Positions 17,620-26,716 of a stretch of 64,000 nt of DNA are shown here, in pieces. Position numbers and translations under genes: made by a program. Origin of the DNA: Cryobacterium sp. PH29-G1 (GTDB lineage: Bacteria; Actinomycetota; Actinomycetes; Actinomycetales; Microbacteriaceae); the NCBI RefSeq assembly GCF_030063365.1, contig NZ_JASISY010000014.1, positions 38,130 to 102,129 of the forward strand. The letters are read 5' to 3'. The notes under the pieces are model-generated. The model saw nothing but the letters and a program-made list of their open reading frames with translations. It did not search any database and was not told the DNA's origin. Positions within the stretch are counted from its first letter, which is position 1, and each line of letters opens with the position of its first letter.

Positions 17620-18237
17620 GTGTTGGTTGGTTATGCCCGTGTATCCACGGTGATGCAGGATCTTGAGACGCAGATCGGAAAGCTCACTGCGCTTGGTGTC
17701 GACCCGAAACGGATCTATACCGACAAGGGCTTCACCGGCAAGAACATGACTCGTGATGGGTTGGAAAAGGCACTGGCTGCCTGTCGCGCCGGCGACACGC
17801 TTATTGTTCCTAGCCTCGATCGACTCGCACGCAACGCGCTCGACACGTTGGAGATTATTAAGGAGCTTGGTGAGCGCGAAGTTATCTTGAGCAATAACGG
17901 CATGGTTTATGACCCGAAGGACCCCATGGCGAAGATGATCTTCACCATGCTTGCTTCCGTTGCCGAGGCTGAGGGCGGGTGGATTAGTCTCCGCACAAAG
18001 GAGGCCATGGCCAGGCCGAGCGTTCGGAGGAAATTGCGGGGGAGACAGCCGAAGCTCACGCCGAAACAGGATGCCGCTGTTGCGCTTCACTTCGCTGACC
18101 CGAAGACAGATATTTCGGAAATTGCGACGATGTTTAACATCTCGCGGAGCAGTGTGTACCGGGCAGTTGAACGGCACACCCGCCGGGAGGCAGAGGCCAT
18201 AGACGCCATTGTCGAGCCTTCGAAATCGGGGGCATGA
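17620..18237 (+). CDS. Serine recombinase (resolvase/invertase family)
   Basis: A 205-residue small serine recombinase. Catalytic motif GYARVS (Ser10 region) at the N-terminus, SLDRLARNALDTLEI with the conserved arginines at ~65-80, and a C-terminal helix-turn-helix (DISEIATMFNISRSSVYRAV, ~166-185). GTG at 17620 is the start, preceded by AGGTGAG. The 250 bp before it, shared with the divergent hsdM promoter, contain a short hairpin CTCTC-AG-GAGAG near 17580 and may hold the res site. It probably resolves multimers of the plasmid or belonged to the transposon that brought the restriction operon. Confidence 0.85.
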   Translation: MLVGYARVSTVMQDLETQIGKLTALGVDPKRIYTDKGFTGKNMTRDGLEKALAACRAGDTLIVPSLDRLARNALDTLEIIKELGEREVILSNNGMVYDPKDPMAKMIFTMLASVAEAEGGWISLRTKEAMARPSVRRKLRGRQPKLTPKQDAAVALHFADPKTDISEIATMFNISRSSVYRAVERHTRREAEAIDAIVEPSKSGA

Positions 18238-18253
18238 TCATGGGCGCTGCGTG

Positions 18254-18271
18254 CCCGCGGAATCTCGCGGG
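18254..18271 (+). terminator. GC hairpin after recombinase gene
   Basis: CCCGCG (18254-18259) pairs with CGCGGG (18266-18271) around a 6-nt loop, 17 nt after the recombinase stop. There is no following T-tract, so it could be a weak terminator or a processing hairpin. Confidence 0.3.
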
Positions 18272-18355
18272 TCTTGAGTGCTCTCGAATTGTTGAGTTGT
18301 TGCCAACGCTGTTAACCTCCTCGAAGCGCCCATTTGGGGTGCAGGGGAGTGTCTT

Positions 18356-21300
18356 ATGGCTGGCAAGGGCTCAAAGAGGAAAGTTTCAACCGCTCAAATC
18401 GAGTTCGACTTGTGGGGTGTCGATGAGAGCAGTGCGGATGCGCACCTCGAGGCTGTACGAACCGCTGAGCCGTCGCCGGTTGAGGTTGCCCTAGTCAGTG
18501 GCCAGCTGAGTTTTGATGACTTTTGGAATGAACAGGATGGTGGGACCGATGAACAAGTACGGGGCGCAGGCCAGGGATCACTGGGTCAAGATGGCCCCGA
18601 GCCGGTACGTGGCGTTGCCGAACCCGGAGCAGTTCTTCGAGGAACTAGGCGAGCAGGTGCTGAGCCAGGTCGACGCCCTGAGCCAGACGATCGCCGGACC
18701 GGACCCGGCGGGGGAGAACTACCTGGAGAAGGCGGGCCGACTCACGATGGCACAGAAGCAGGCCGAGGAGATCGTGCTGGCCGATCTGGTGTGGATCACC
18801 CCGGAGCTGTCGCCGAGCCAGGAACGGGAAGAGTGGGAAGCCACCCGGCCGATGGACTCGGCACTGGCACGATGGGCGGACAGCGTGCAGGACAGCCCGG
18901 AGGGGGCGACCTCGACCTACGAGGAGGAACTGGCGGCGGAGGAGTGGGCCGTGCCGGTGACCTTCATCCAGCAGCTGCTCGCGGCGGCGAACCCGAGCCG
19001 GTTCTTGACCGAGAACGCCGACACGATGAAGCGGGCGGCGGATATCCGCTACGAGAAGATCGCCCAGGCGCACCCGGAGTAGCCGCACCGAGTTTTACCC
19101 CGGGGAGTCAGGAGAGCCTCGCCCCCTCGGGAGCGAAAGCGCGTTTCGGCGCAAACGTCGCCGCGATTCGGCTCTCCCAGCAGCTGCGCGCCGAAGGCCG
19201 GCCCGCCACCGGCGACGAGCACCAGGTGCTCGCCCGGTGGTCGAGCTGGGGCGCCGTGCCCGACGTCTTCGACGAATCCAAAGACAGCTGGTCGAGCGAA
19301 CGCACCGAACTGAAATCTCTGCTCAGCGACGACGCCTACGCCGAAGCGCGCCGCACCACGATTAACGCCCACTACACCGACCCGGCCTACGTACGCGAAA
19401 TTTGGGCGGCCCTCACCGACCTCGGCTTTGACGGCGGCCAGGTGCTGGAGCCCGGTGCGGGATCCGGCACCTTCATTGGCTTGGCGCCCGAAGGCGTCCG
19501 GATGACCGGAATCGAACTGGACAGCACGACGGCCCTGATCGCGAGCGGCCTCTACCCGCAGGCGGAGATTCGCGCCGAGTCCTTCGCCGACAGCCGGTTC
19601 CCGGGCGGATACTTCGATGCCGCGGTCGGCAACGTGCCGTTCGCGGACGTGCGCCTGCACGACCCGGCGCACAACGCCGGCCGGCACTCGATCCACAACC
19701 ACTTCATCATCAAGGCCCTGGCGCTCACCCGTCCCGGCGGGCTGGTCGCCGTGCTCACCAGCCACTACACGCTCGACGCGCAGAACCCGTCCGCCCGCCG
19801 CGAGATGAACGCGATGGCCGATCTCGTCGGTGCCGTGCGGCTGCCCTCAGGGGCGCACCGCCGCGCCGCGGGAACCGACGTCGTGACCGACCTGCTGGTC
19901 TTCCGCCGCCGGGAGATCGGCGAGCCCGCGGCGTCCCAACTCTGGGAAACCGTCACCGCACAGCAGGTCGATGAGCGCATGGTGAAGATCAATTCCTATT
20001 TCGACCAGCGTCCCGAAAACATCCTCGGCGACGTGCGTGTCGGCACTGGAATGTATGGCAATGGCTCCCTCACCGTGACAGCCGCCGACCTCGTAAACAC
20101 CCCGGTCGACCTCCGCACGGCCCTCAGTGGTGTCGTCGCCGATGCGACCGCAGCTGGCCAACGGATGACCGCGCGCAGCGCTCACTCGGAGCGCGCGCTG
20201 GCAACCTACCGGCCCGCGGAACCGACCCAGTGGGACGGCACCATCGTTGACCAGCACGACGGCACCTTCACCGTCGTGCGCGCCGGCGTCCACACAGCAC
20301 TCAAGGTTCCGAAGAACGCGGCCACCGAACTGACCGCGCTGCTCGGCCTTCGCGATGGCACCACAGCCCTGCTGGCCTTGGAAGCGGCGACGGTCGATGA
20401 CACCGATGAGATCGTCGACACCCGCGCCATCCTGTCCGCCCGGTATGACGACTACCAGACCCGCTACGGCCCACTCAACCGCTTCACGCTGCGCTCCACC
20501 GGCCGCGACGACCCGGACACGGGCGAAGCGGGGACGGCCCGCATTACGCCCACTCCGGCTCGTCTGCTGCGCGCCGATCCGTTCGGGCCCCTCGTGATGG
20601 CCTTGGAACGCTTCGACGAGGAACGGCAGACCGCGTCGCCGGCTGCGATGCTCAAACAGCGTGTCGTCGCCCAGCGCCCCATCACCCAGGGCGCCGATAC
20701 CCCCGCCGAGGCGATCACTCTGAGCCTGGATCGCACCGGCCGCATCGACCTCGACACAATCGCGCACCTGCTCGGTCAGACCGAAGTGGATGCCCGGGCC
20801 GGCCTTGGCGAGATGGTCTACGACGACCCCACCACCGGAAACCTGATCCACGCTCCCGAGTACCTCTCCGGGGACGTACGGATCAAGCTCGACGCCGCGC
20901 AGGCCGCCGCTGAGACCCAACCCGACCGGTTCGCCGTGAACGTGGCGGCACTGCAGACGGCCCTGCCGGAGAAGCTCACCATGGAGCAGATCCAGGCACG
21001 GCTCGGCGCCGTGTGGGTCGACGCCGACACGCACCAGCAATTCCTCCGGGAGCTTCTGCGTGATCGCAGCATCCGGGTGGAAAACCCGATGCCGGGAATG
21101 TGGGAGGTGCGCGGTAACCGGCAGACGTTGCGCGCCACCAGCGAGTGGGGCACCGTGCGCCGCCCGGCGACCATGCTCACTCAGGCGCTGATGGAGCAGA
21201 AGCCGATCACCGTCTATGACGAGTACGAAGAGATGGGCACGAAGAAGCGGGTCGTGAACGCCTTGGAGACCACGGCCGCGCAGGAGAAAGCCGACCAGCT

Positions 21301-24100
21301 GCAGGAGCGGTTCGGCGAGTGGGTCTGGGAAAACCCGGAGCGGGCGGAACGCCTCACCGATGGGTACAACCGCCGCTTCAACTCCATCGCGCTGCGCGAC
21401 TACAGCCATGAAGGCGACTACCTGACGTTGCCCGGGGTGGCGTTGAACTTCGTGCCGCGACCGCACCAGCGTGCCGCGGTGGCGCGGATGCTCTCCGAGC
21501 CTGCCGTGGGGTTGTTCCACCAGGTCGGAGCGGGCAAGACCGCGGAAATGGTGATGGGCACCATGGAGCTGGGCCGGATGGGCCTGGTCACCAAGCCGGT
21601 GGTCGTGGTGCCCAACCATATGCTCGAGCAGTTCGCCCGCGAGTGGCTGCAGATCTACCCGCAGGCACGCATCCTGGCCTCGTCGAGTGACGACCTCGCC
21701 GGTGACAAGCGCCGCCTGTTCGTCGCCCGCGCGGCCGCGAACGACTGGGACGCCATCATCATGACGCGCACCGCGTTTCAACGCATCCCGCTGTCGCCGG
21801 TCGCCGAAGCCGGTTACATCAGCCGGGAACTCGAAACCCTGCGTGCGGTGTTCGAGGAGGCGACCGGCGAGGACGCGATGAGCGTCAAGCGCATCGAAAA
21901 GAAGCTGCTGTCACTGGAGCAGACCTACAAGGACCTCACGGACAAGCCCCGCGATCCTGGCATCACCTTCGAGTCGACGGGGATCGACTATGTCGTCGTC
22001 GACGAGATGCACGACTATAAGAACCTCGCCACCGAGTCGAGCATTCAGGATGCCCGGATCGCAGGTGCGGGCCGGGCCACGGATCTGCATATGAAGCTCG
22101 AATACCTGCGCTCCCGGCACGGTGACCGCGTCGTGACCGTGGCCACGGCGACACCCCTGGCCAACAGCATCACCGAGGCCTACGTGATGCAGCGCTACCT
22201 GCGCCCCGATCTGCTCGAGAACGCCGGCATTGGTCACTTCGACGCCTGGGCGGCGACGTTCGGGCAGACGGTCACCGAGATGGAGATGGCGCCCACCGGC
22301 GGCGGCAACTTTCGGCTGAAGACCCGGTTCGCGAAGTTCCAGAATGTGCCCGAAATGCTCCGGATGTGGCACGTCTTCGCCGACGTGAAAACCGCCGAAG
22401 ATCTCAAACTGCCCACGCCGTTGCTGCGGGAACGCTCCGATGGGCAGCGGGTGCCCGAGAATCTAGTGCTGCAACCGGGCCCGGAGCTCGAGGCCTACAT
22501 CGCCGACATCGGCGAGCGTGCCGAGCGGGTGGCCAACAAGTCGGTGCGCCCCGAAGAGGACAACATGCTCAAGATCTCCACGGATGGCCGCAAGGCCGCG
22601 CTGGACGTGCGGATGGTCGGCGGAGACCGCCCGAACGGGCCGACGAAGATCGACGCTGTCGCGCACCAGGTGCTGCGAATCTGGAACGAGACGAAAGACC
22701 TCTCCTACCTCGATGACGTGACGAAGGAGCCATCGCCCACGCCGGGCGCGCTGCAGCTGGTGTTTAGCGACCTGGGCACACCGAAACCCGACCGATGGAA
22801 TGCGTATGACGAGCTGCGACTGAAGTTGGTCGATGGTGGGGTGCCGGCCGAGGCCATCCGTTATATTCACGAGGCGAAAACCGATCCCGACAAGGCGCGG
22901 CTGTTCGCGGCCGCGCGCGCCGGCCATGTGGCCGTACTCGTCGGGTCGACGGCGAAGATGGGCGTCGGGACGAACGTGCAGGCGCGCGCGATTGCGCTGC
23001 ACCATATGGACTGCCCGTGGCGGCCGGCCGACATTGAGCAGCGCGACGGGCGCATCGTGCGGCAGGGCAACCAGAATGCCGAGATCGGGCTGTACCGGTA
23101 CGTCGTCGAGCGCAGTTTCGACAGCTACATGTGGCAGACCGTGGAGCGGAAGGCGAAGTTCATCTCCCAGATCATGCGCGGCCGGCTCGACATGCGCGAG
23201 ATCGAGGACATCGGCGATGTCGCCCTCGGCGCCGCGGAGACGAAGGCCCTGTCGTCGGGAAACCCGCTTCTGATGGAACAGTCCGTCGTGAACAATGACG
23301 TGTCGAGGCTGCAACGACTCGAGCGGGCCTGGCAGCGCAACCAGACCAACCTGGCGAGCATGCGCGTGAACGCGAGCAGTCAGGTCGGGGCACTGGACCG
23401 CGACATCGGCCTGCTGACGGCCGCGCTTCCGCGCGTCGTGGACACGAGCGATGACCTGTTCCGGATGACGGTGGCCGGCCGGCAGTACGGCAAACGCGCT
23501 GATGCTGGAATCGCGATCGGGGAGTGGGCGGCGCGCAACGGCGTGCGGTATCTGCCCACGAATGCCGATCGGAAGTTGGGGGAGCTGGGCCAGGTTGGTG
23601 GGTTCCCGATCGACGTGGCTTCACGCACGTCGCTCGGCCAGGTGCACATTGTGGCGGAGCTGCGCGGGGTGCCCGGGGCGAGCGTGACCGTGCCGCGGAA
23701 CCAGTTCGCCGAGGCGGGGGTGGGTCTAGTGCGGCAGCTCGAGAACCGGGCCTCGTCGTTGCCCAAGCTGATCACTGAGACCCAGCAGAAACGCGTCGAC
23801 GCCGAGACGACGATCACCGAGGTGGACGCGCGTGTTGGTGACCCGTTCAAGCATGGTGATGAGCTACGCGAAGCGCAGGAGCGGCAGGCGAGGGTGGTGG
23901 CCGGTCTCGCGGCCATGGCCAGCGAGCAGAAGCCGGCTGCTGAGACGACGGATGCGCCGGGTGCTGACGGTGCCGCCGTGGCTGCGCGCGATCGGGTCAA
24001 GGAGCTCGCCGCGCGCGCCCGTGCAAGAGCCGACGAGCATCACGGCGATGTGGATCCGGCGCCGAGCGTCAGGCCAATATCGCACCAGCCACGGGTGTAG
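18356..24100 (+). CDS. Giant N6-methylase / SNF2-like helicase (DarB-like)
   Basis: An uninterrupted 1914-codon frame from an ATG with an AGGGGAG ribosome site. Residues 1-62 are ordinary coding sequence; ~63-240 are Gly/Pro/Arg-rich because this DNA also encodes another gene in the +1 frame. From ~242 (SFTPGSQESLAPSG) the protein has a methylase domain with motif I EPGAGSGTF (~365) and a NVPF variant of NPPY (~425), then a helicase with Walker A GAGKT (~1060), DEMH (~1220), TATPLANS and the C-terminal GTNVQARA with DGRIVRQGN (~1565). Methylase-helicase giants of this kind occur in conjugative elements; phage P1 DarB, an anti-restriction protein, is the best analogue. Whether translation truly crosses the nested gene, or the helicase starts later, is unresolved. 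Confidence 0.75.
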   Translation: MAGKGSKRKVSTAQIEFDLWGVDESSADAHLEAVRTAEPSPVEVALVSGQLSFDDFWNEQDGGTDEQVRGAGQGSLGQDGPEPVRGVAEPGAVLRGTRRAGAEPGRRPEPDDRRTGPGGGELPGEGGPTHDGTEAGRGDRAGRSGVDHPGAVAEPGTGRVGSHPADGLGTGTMGGQRAGQPGGGDLDLRGGTGGGGVGRAGDLHPAAARGGEPEPVLDRERRHDEAGGGYPLREDRPGAPGVAAPSFTPGSQESLAPSGAKARFGANVAAIRLSQQLRAEGRPATGDEHQVLARWSSWGAVPDVFDESKDSWSSERTELKSLLSDDAYAEARRTTINAHYTDPAYVREIWAALTDLGFDGGQVLEPGAGSGTFIGLAPEGVRMTGIELDSTTALIASGLYPQAEIRAESFADSRFPGGYFDAAVGNVPFADVRLHDPAHNAGRHSIHNHFIIKALALTRPGGLVAVLTSHYTLDAQNPSARREMNAMADLVGAVRLPSGAHRRAAGTDVVTDLLVFRRREIGEPAASQLWETVTAQQVDERMVKINSYFDQRPENILGDVRVGTGMYGNGSLTVTAADLVNTPVDLRTALSGVVADATAAGQRMTARSAHSERALATYRPAEPTQWDGTIVDQHDGTFTVVRAGVHTALKVPKNAATELTALLGLRDGTTALLALEAATVDDTDEIVDTRAILSARYDDYQTRYGPLNRFTLRSTGRDDPDTGEAGTARITPTPARLLRADPFGPLVMALERFDEERQTASPAAMLKQRVVAQRPITQGADTPAEAITLSLDRTGRIDLDTIAHLLGQTEVDARAGLGEMVYDDPTTGNLIHAPEYLSGDVRIKLDAAQAAAETQPDRFAVNVAALQTALPEKLTMEQIQARLGAVWVDADTHQQFLRELLRDRSIRVENPMPGMWEVRGNRQTLRATSEWGTVRRPATMLTQALMEQKPITVYDEYEEMGTKKRVVNALETTAAQEKADQLQERFGEWVWENPERAERLTDGYNRRFNSIALRDYSHEGDYLTLPGVALNFVPRPHQRAAVARMLSEPAVGLFHQVGAGKTAEMVMGTMELGRMGLVTKPVVVVPNHMLEQFAREWLQIYPQARILASSSDDLAGDKRRLFVARAAANDWDAIIMTRTAFQRIPLSPVAEAGYISRELETLRAVFEEATGEDAMSVKRIEKKLLSLEQTYKDLTDKPRDPGITFESTGIDYVVVDEMHDYKNLATESSIQDARIAGAGRATDLHMKLEYLRSRHGDRVVTVATATPLANSITEAYVMQRYLRPDLLENAGIGHFDAWAATFGQTVTEMEMAPTGGGNFRLKTRFAKFQNVPEMLRMWHVFADVKTAEDLKLPTPLLRERSDGQRVPENLVLQPGPELEAYIADIGERAERVANKSVRPEEDNMLKISTDGRKAALDVRMVGGDRPNGPTKIDAVAHQVLRIWNETKDLSYLDDVTKEPSPTPGALQLVFSDLGTPKPDRWNAYDELRLKLVDGGVPAEAIRYIHEAKTDPDKARLFAAARAGHVAVLVGSTAKMGVGTNVQARAIALHHMDCPWRPADIEQRDGRIVRQGNQNAEIGLYRYVVERSFDSYMWQTVERKAKFISQIMRGRLDMREIEDIGDVALGAAETKALSSGNPLLMEQSVVNNDVSRLQRLERAWQRNQTNLASMRVNASSQVGALDRDIGLLTAALPRVVDTSDDLFRMTVAGRQYGKRADAGIAIGEWAARNGVRYLPTNADRKLGELGQVGGFPIDVASRTSLGQVHIVAELRGVPGASVTVPRNQFAEAGVGLVRQLENRASSLPKLITETQQKRVDAETTITEVDARVGDPFKHGDELREAQERQARVVAGLAAMASEQKPAAETTDAPGADGAAVAARDRVKELAARARARADEHHGDVDPAPSVRPISHQPRV
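18549..19082 (+). CDS. Conserved conjugative-element protein nested in the methylase-helicase frame
   Basis: A 177-residue acidic protein starting MNKYGAQARDHWVKMAPSRY, preceded by a GGTGGGA ribosome site. Nearly every codon ends in G or C, so this frame, not the surrounding one, bears the coding signature between 18549 and 19080. I recall similar MNKYGA-type proteins of unknown function lying just before large methylase-helicase genes on actinobacterial plasmids. It is helical (FFEELGEQVLSQVDALSQ; GRLTMAQKQAEEIVLADL). It is completely contained in the +1 frame of the giant gene. Likely a partner or regulator of that helicase. Confidence 0.8.
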   Translation: MNKYGAQARDHWVKMAPSRYVALPNPEQFFEELGEQVLSQVDALSQTIAGPDPAGENYLEKAGRLTMAQKQAEEIVLADLVWITPELSPSQEREEWEATRPMDSALARWADSVQDSPEGATSTYEEELAAEEWAVPVTFIQQLLAAANPSRFLTENADTMKRAADIRYEKIAQAHPE

Positions 24101-24212
24101 CGACCTGTCTCTCCGTGGGTTGTTCCCGTTGCACGCTGAGGGCCTGCGTGTTTGAGACTCCACCGTACCGACAGTGTGGGTTGGTCGGTTCCTAACGGCA
24201 CAGGTACAAAGA

Positions 24213-24249
24213 TTGCTTGAAAAGGATATCCAGACTATACTTTTCAAGT
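24213..24249 (+). promoter_or_regulatory. AbiE promoter overlapped by a perfect inverted repeat
   Basis: TTGCTT (24213-24218) and TATACT (24236-24241), 17 bp apart, form a good sigma-70-type promoter. CTTGAAAAG (24216-24224) and CTTTTCAAG (24240-24248) are perfect 9-bp inverted arms covering the -35 and the -10/start point. Transcription would begin at about the ATG at 24250, giving a leaderless mRNA. AbiEi antitoxins bind such repeats to repress their own operon. Confidence 0.65.
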
Positions 24250-25365
24250 ATGAGTGTGGTTGTTGAGCCGATCCTTGAGGATCTAGCTTCCGGGCAGTGG
24301 GGCCTGTTCACGGCTGCTCAGGCGCGAGTGCGGCTTGTGAGCCGTGCGAATCTGTCCCATCGGGAACGAGATGGGCGTCTCGTGCGTCTCGCGCACGGCG
24401 TGTACCGGCTGGGCGGGGTGCCGGCGGCACCCCTGGACGAGCTTCGAGCGGCATGGATGTCGACGGTGCCAGAGAAGCTGGCCTGGGAACGGGTCGACGC
24501 TCCGGAGATCGTCGTTGGCGGCGCAGCGGCGGCACTCGTGCATGGGTGCGGCGATATTGAACCGGCACCGTACCGACTGATTTCTCGCGACCGCAGGCAA
24601 ACTCAACGGCCGGATATTGGGTACTGGCAGCGTCTGCTGGATCCGGACGATGTTGTCGTTGTGGAGGGACTTCCGGTGACGAGCATCGAGCGCACCGTCG
24701 CTGATCTCGTCGATGACGTCGGGGATCTCTCCCTAGTTGGTGACGTGCTCGCCGACGCGACCCGGGGGGATCGCGTCGTTGACCTGCAGAGCCTGGCCCG
24801 GCTGCTGGCACCATACGCAGCCCGGTACGGGCATGCTCGAGGGGATGGGTCGGCACTTGTCGAGCAGCTCCGCCGGAGTGCGGGCATCGACGATGTTGCT
24901 GTTGCTCGGGCACTGGTGCAGCGTCCCGCGGTGGGCGCTGCCCTTGCCAACGTCATAAGCCAAGAAGTTGCTGGACAGCTTCGGGTCATCGCCGAGCAAG
25001 CTCAATTCCAGCTGGGCGGGTATGCGCAGCTTGGCGAACAGATGAGGCTGATGCTCGCGCCCATGCAGGAGCAGAGTCGTCTCATTTCCGAGACGGCGGA
25101 CGCGGTGCTGGAGCCCGTCCTTCGACAGTATCGAGAGCAGATGAATCAGATAGCGAAGACCATCGCATCGCAGCTACCAACCATCACGGTGCCGAGGCCC
25201 ACAATGCCAGTCATGAATTTCCCCGCGGATACCTGGAAACTGTCGTTCGCGTCACCTGCCGTGCCCGCAGCTATGCAACCCCGCAGTCTTGGACGCGAGA
25301 TTCCCGACACGGACACGATGAGCGACCACGAACAGTCCGATGAAGCAGAGGAGACCGATGAGTAA
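24250..25365 (+). CDS. abiEi: AbiEi-type antitoxin with long C-terminal extension
   Basis: A 371-residue protein. The N-terminal ~60 residues form the winged helix of AbiEi antitoxins (LFTAAQARVRLVSRANLSHR, then GRLVRLAHGVYRLGG); the next ~150 residues are the AbiEi core (VTSIERTVADLVDDVGD at ~140-156). Residues ~225-371 are an extra region: an amphipathic helical stretch (QLGEQMRLMLAPMQEQSRLI) and an acidic tail, making the protein ~100 residues longer than usual. No ribosome site is visible, agreeing with leaderless expression. The stop overlaps the toxin start by 8 nt. It should repress the operon and neutralise the nucleotidyltransferase toxin. Confidence 0.8.
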   Translation: MSVVVEPILEDLASGQWGLFTAAQARVRLVSRANLSHRERDGRLVRLAHGVYRLGGVPAAPLDELRAAWMSTVPEKLAWERVDAPEIVVGGAAAALVHGCGDIEPAPYRLISRDRRQTQRPDIGYWQRLLDPDDVVVVEGLPVTSIERTVADLVDDVGDLSLVGDVLADATRGDRVVDLQSLARLLAPYAARYGHARGDGSALVEQLRRSAGIDDVAVARALVQRPAVGAALANVISQEVAGQLRVIAEQAQFQLGGYAQLGEQMRLMLAPMQEQSRLISETADAVLEPVLRQYREQMNQIAKTIASQLPTITVPRPTMPVMNFPADTWKLSFASPAVPAAMQPRSLGREIPDTDTMSDHEQSDEAEETDE

Positions 25366-26290
25366 CGACCAGCCGTACCCGAATGGGCGAGCTGTGCTCT
25401 CCGCCATTAAAGAGAAGGCGGTCTCGGCGCATCGCAGCGGGCTGGGAACATCCGTTCAGAGCCTCATCGAACTGGCAATTTTCGACCGCTTTCTCTGCAG
25501 GGTGTTTTCCGCCCCGGACTCTCCGTTTGCTCTAAAAGGGGGCACAAACATGCTTGCACGGCTTCCGGGAGCTCGGCGGACAACGGACCTTGATCTGGAG
25601 ACGCCGGAGATGACTATTGACGCGGCCATCACCCAACTTCGCGCGGCGGTCAGCATCGACCTGGGGGATCATTTGGAGTTTCGATATCTCCGCCATCGTG
25701 ACACCGGCGGGCGTAATCAACCCGAATTGCAGGCCGCCGCAGTCGCCTTCAGCGTCACAGTGCGTGGCGCCGGAACCCAGAACCCCCTCAACGTAGACCT
25801 GGCTATTCACAAACGCACGCCTGCGGCCCCGCTGGAGAAGATCACCCCGGCGTTCCGGCTCGATATGTCTCGCCTCGGCCCCGTCGTCGACTATCAAGCA
25901 ATCGCTGTGGAGGACCAGATCGCTGACAAAGTCTGCGCCACCCTCTCGATGTTTGGCGGTCAGTCCTCTACCCGATCGAAAGATCTCGTCGATCTGGCTA
26001 TCCTCGCCCGAACTATGCCCATCAGCGCCAAGCAACTTCGCGTCAGCGTTCATACCGAAGCGCTGCACCGGCACCTGCCAACATTCACGTCGATCGTGGT
26101 GCCGCGATCGATGACTGATGGGTATAGCAAAGTCGCCCGAACAGTCCCTCTTCTTATCGACCTTCTTAACCCGGACGACGCAATTTCTGTTGTCAACGCG
26201 ATGCTGCAGCCCGCCCTCAGCGGGGACCTCATGGAAGGGCAATGGGACCCCACGCACCAGCAGTGGTCGGCGTTACTGATGAGTAATTAA
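25358..26290 (+). CDS. abiEii: AbiEii-type nucleotidyltransferase toxin
   Basis: A 310-residue protein of the nucleotidyltransferase AbiEii/AbiGii family. The active site is visible as KGGTNML (Gly61-Gly62) followed by TTDLDL (Asp77, Asp79), and VEDQIADKV (~188) is the family's conserved downstream motif. In AbiE type IV systems this enzyme adds nucleotides to tRNA acceptor stems (MenT) or otherwise blocks growth after phage infection. ATG at 25358 is preceded by GCAGAGGAGA. An in-frame upstream ATG (25340) is less well placed. It is coupled to and downstream of the antitoxin gene. Confidence 0.88.
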   Translation: MSNDQPYPNGRAVLSAIKEKAVSAHRSGLGTSVQSLIELAIFDRFLCRVFSAPDSPFALKGGTNMLARLPGARRTTDLDLETPEMTIDAAITQLRAAVSIDLGDHLEFRYLRHRDTGGRNQPELQAAAVAFSVTVRGAGTQNPLNVDLAIHKRTPAAPLEKITPAFRLDMSRLGPVVDYQAIAVEDQIADKVCATLSMFGGQSSTRSKDLVDLAILARTMPISAKQLRVSVHTEALHRHLPTFTSIVVPRSMTDGYSKVARTVPLLIDLLNPDDAISVVNAMLQPALSGDLMEGQWDPTHQQWSALLMSN

Positions 26291-26383
26291 GTAACAGGCG
26301 TACAGCCAGCAGTCGCACCAAAGTGCAGCCCTGGCGCCGAGTGCGGAGCTTTTTGGGCAGCCCGTGAGTTCGGACCTTGGAGT

Positions 26384-26716
26384 TCAGTCAACGTCAGGAA
26401 CAGAACTTACCGCCGGCACGGGAGTGACAAGCCCCCGCAATCGCTTGAGCTCCTTGGGGGCCAGCGCAACCAGATCCGCGATTCGCGTCACAGTCTCACC
26501 CAGCTCGAAAAGGCTCGTCACGCGGGCACCCATAGTGATCTCCAGAGTGGCCAGTTGCGCGATCAGAGCGTCGCGCTCATCGCCGGCGGTGAAGAACTCC
26601 GCGAGCGTGGCTTCGATCTTGTTGTCGCGCTCCGCGCGCACCTGATCAACCCGAGTGCGGGCGAGGCGCGCTCGCTCACGAGCGTCAATCTTCTTGCCAG
26701 TCTGTCCAATTGCCAT
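26384..26716 (-). CDS. Small helical protein next to oriT (possible relaxosome accessory)
   Basis: A 110-residue charged, helical protein starting MAIGQTGKKIDARERARLAR. The first half is Arg/Lys/Glu-rich coiled coil (ARLARTRVDQVRAERDNKIE), followed by a leucine-rich helix. I see no known domain. It is divergent from the relaxase gene with ~160 bp between the starts, where the transfer origin should be, which is the usual position of MobC-like or TrwA-like accessory proteins; the functional guess rests on this alone. An in-frame ATG 15 nt upstream is the alternative start. Confidence 0.55.
   Translation of the reverse strand: MAIGQTGKKIDARERARLARTRVDQVRAERDNKIEATLAEFFTAGDERDALIAQLATLEITMGARVTSLFELGETVTRIADLVALAPKELKRLRGLVTPVPAVSSVPDVD

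Noticed and set aside
19847..21781. A 644-codon minus-strand frame
   Set aside because: Antisense to the methylase-helicase; no domain or ribosome site, and His/Arg/Gly-rich shadow composition.
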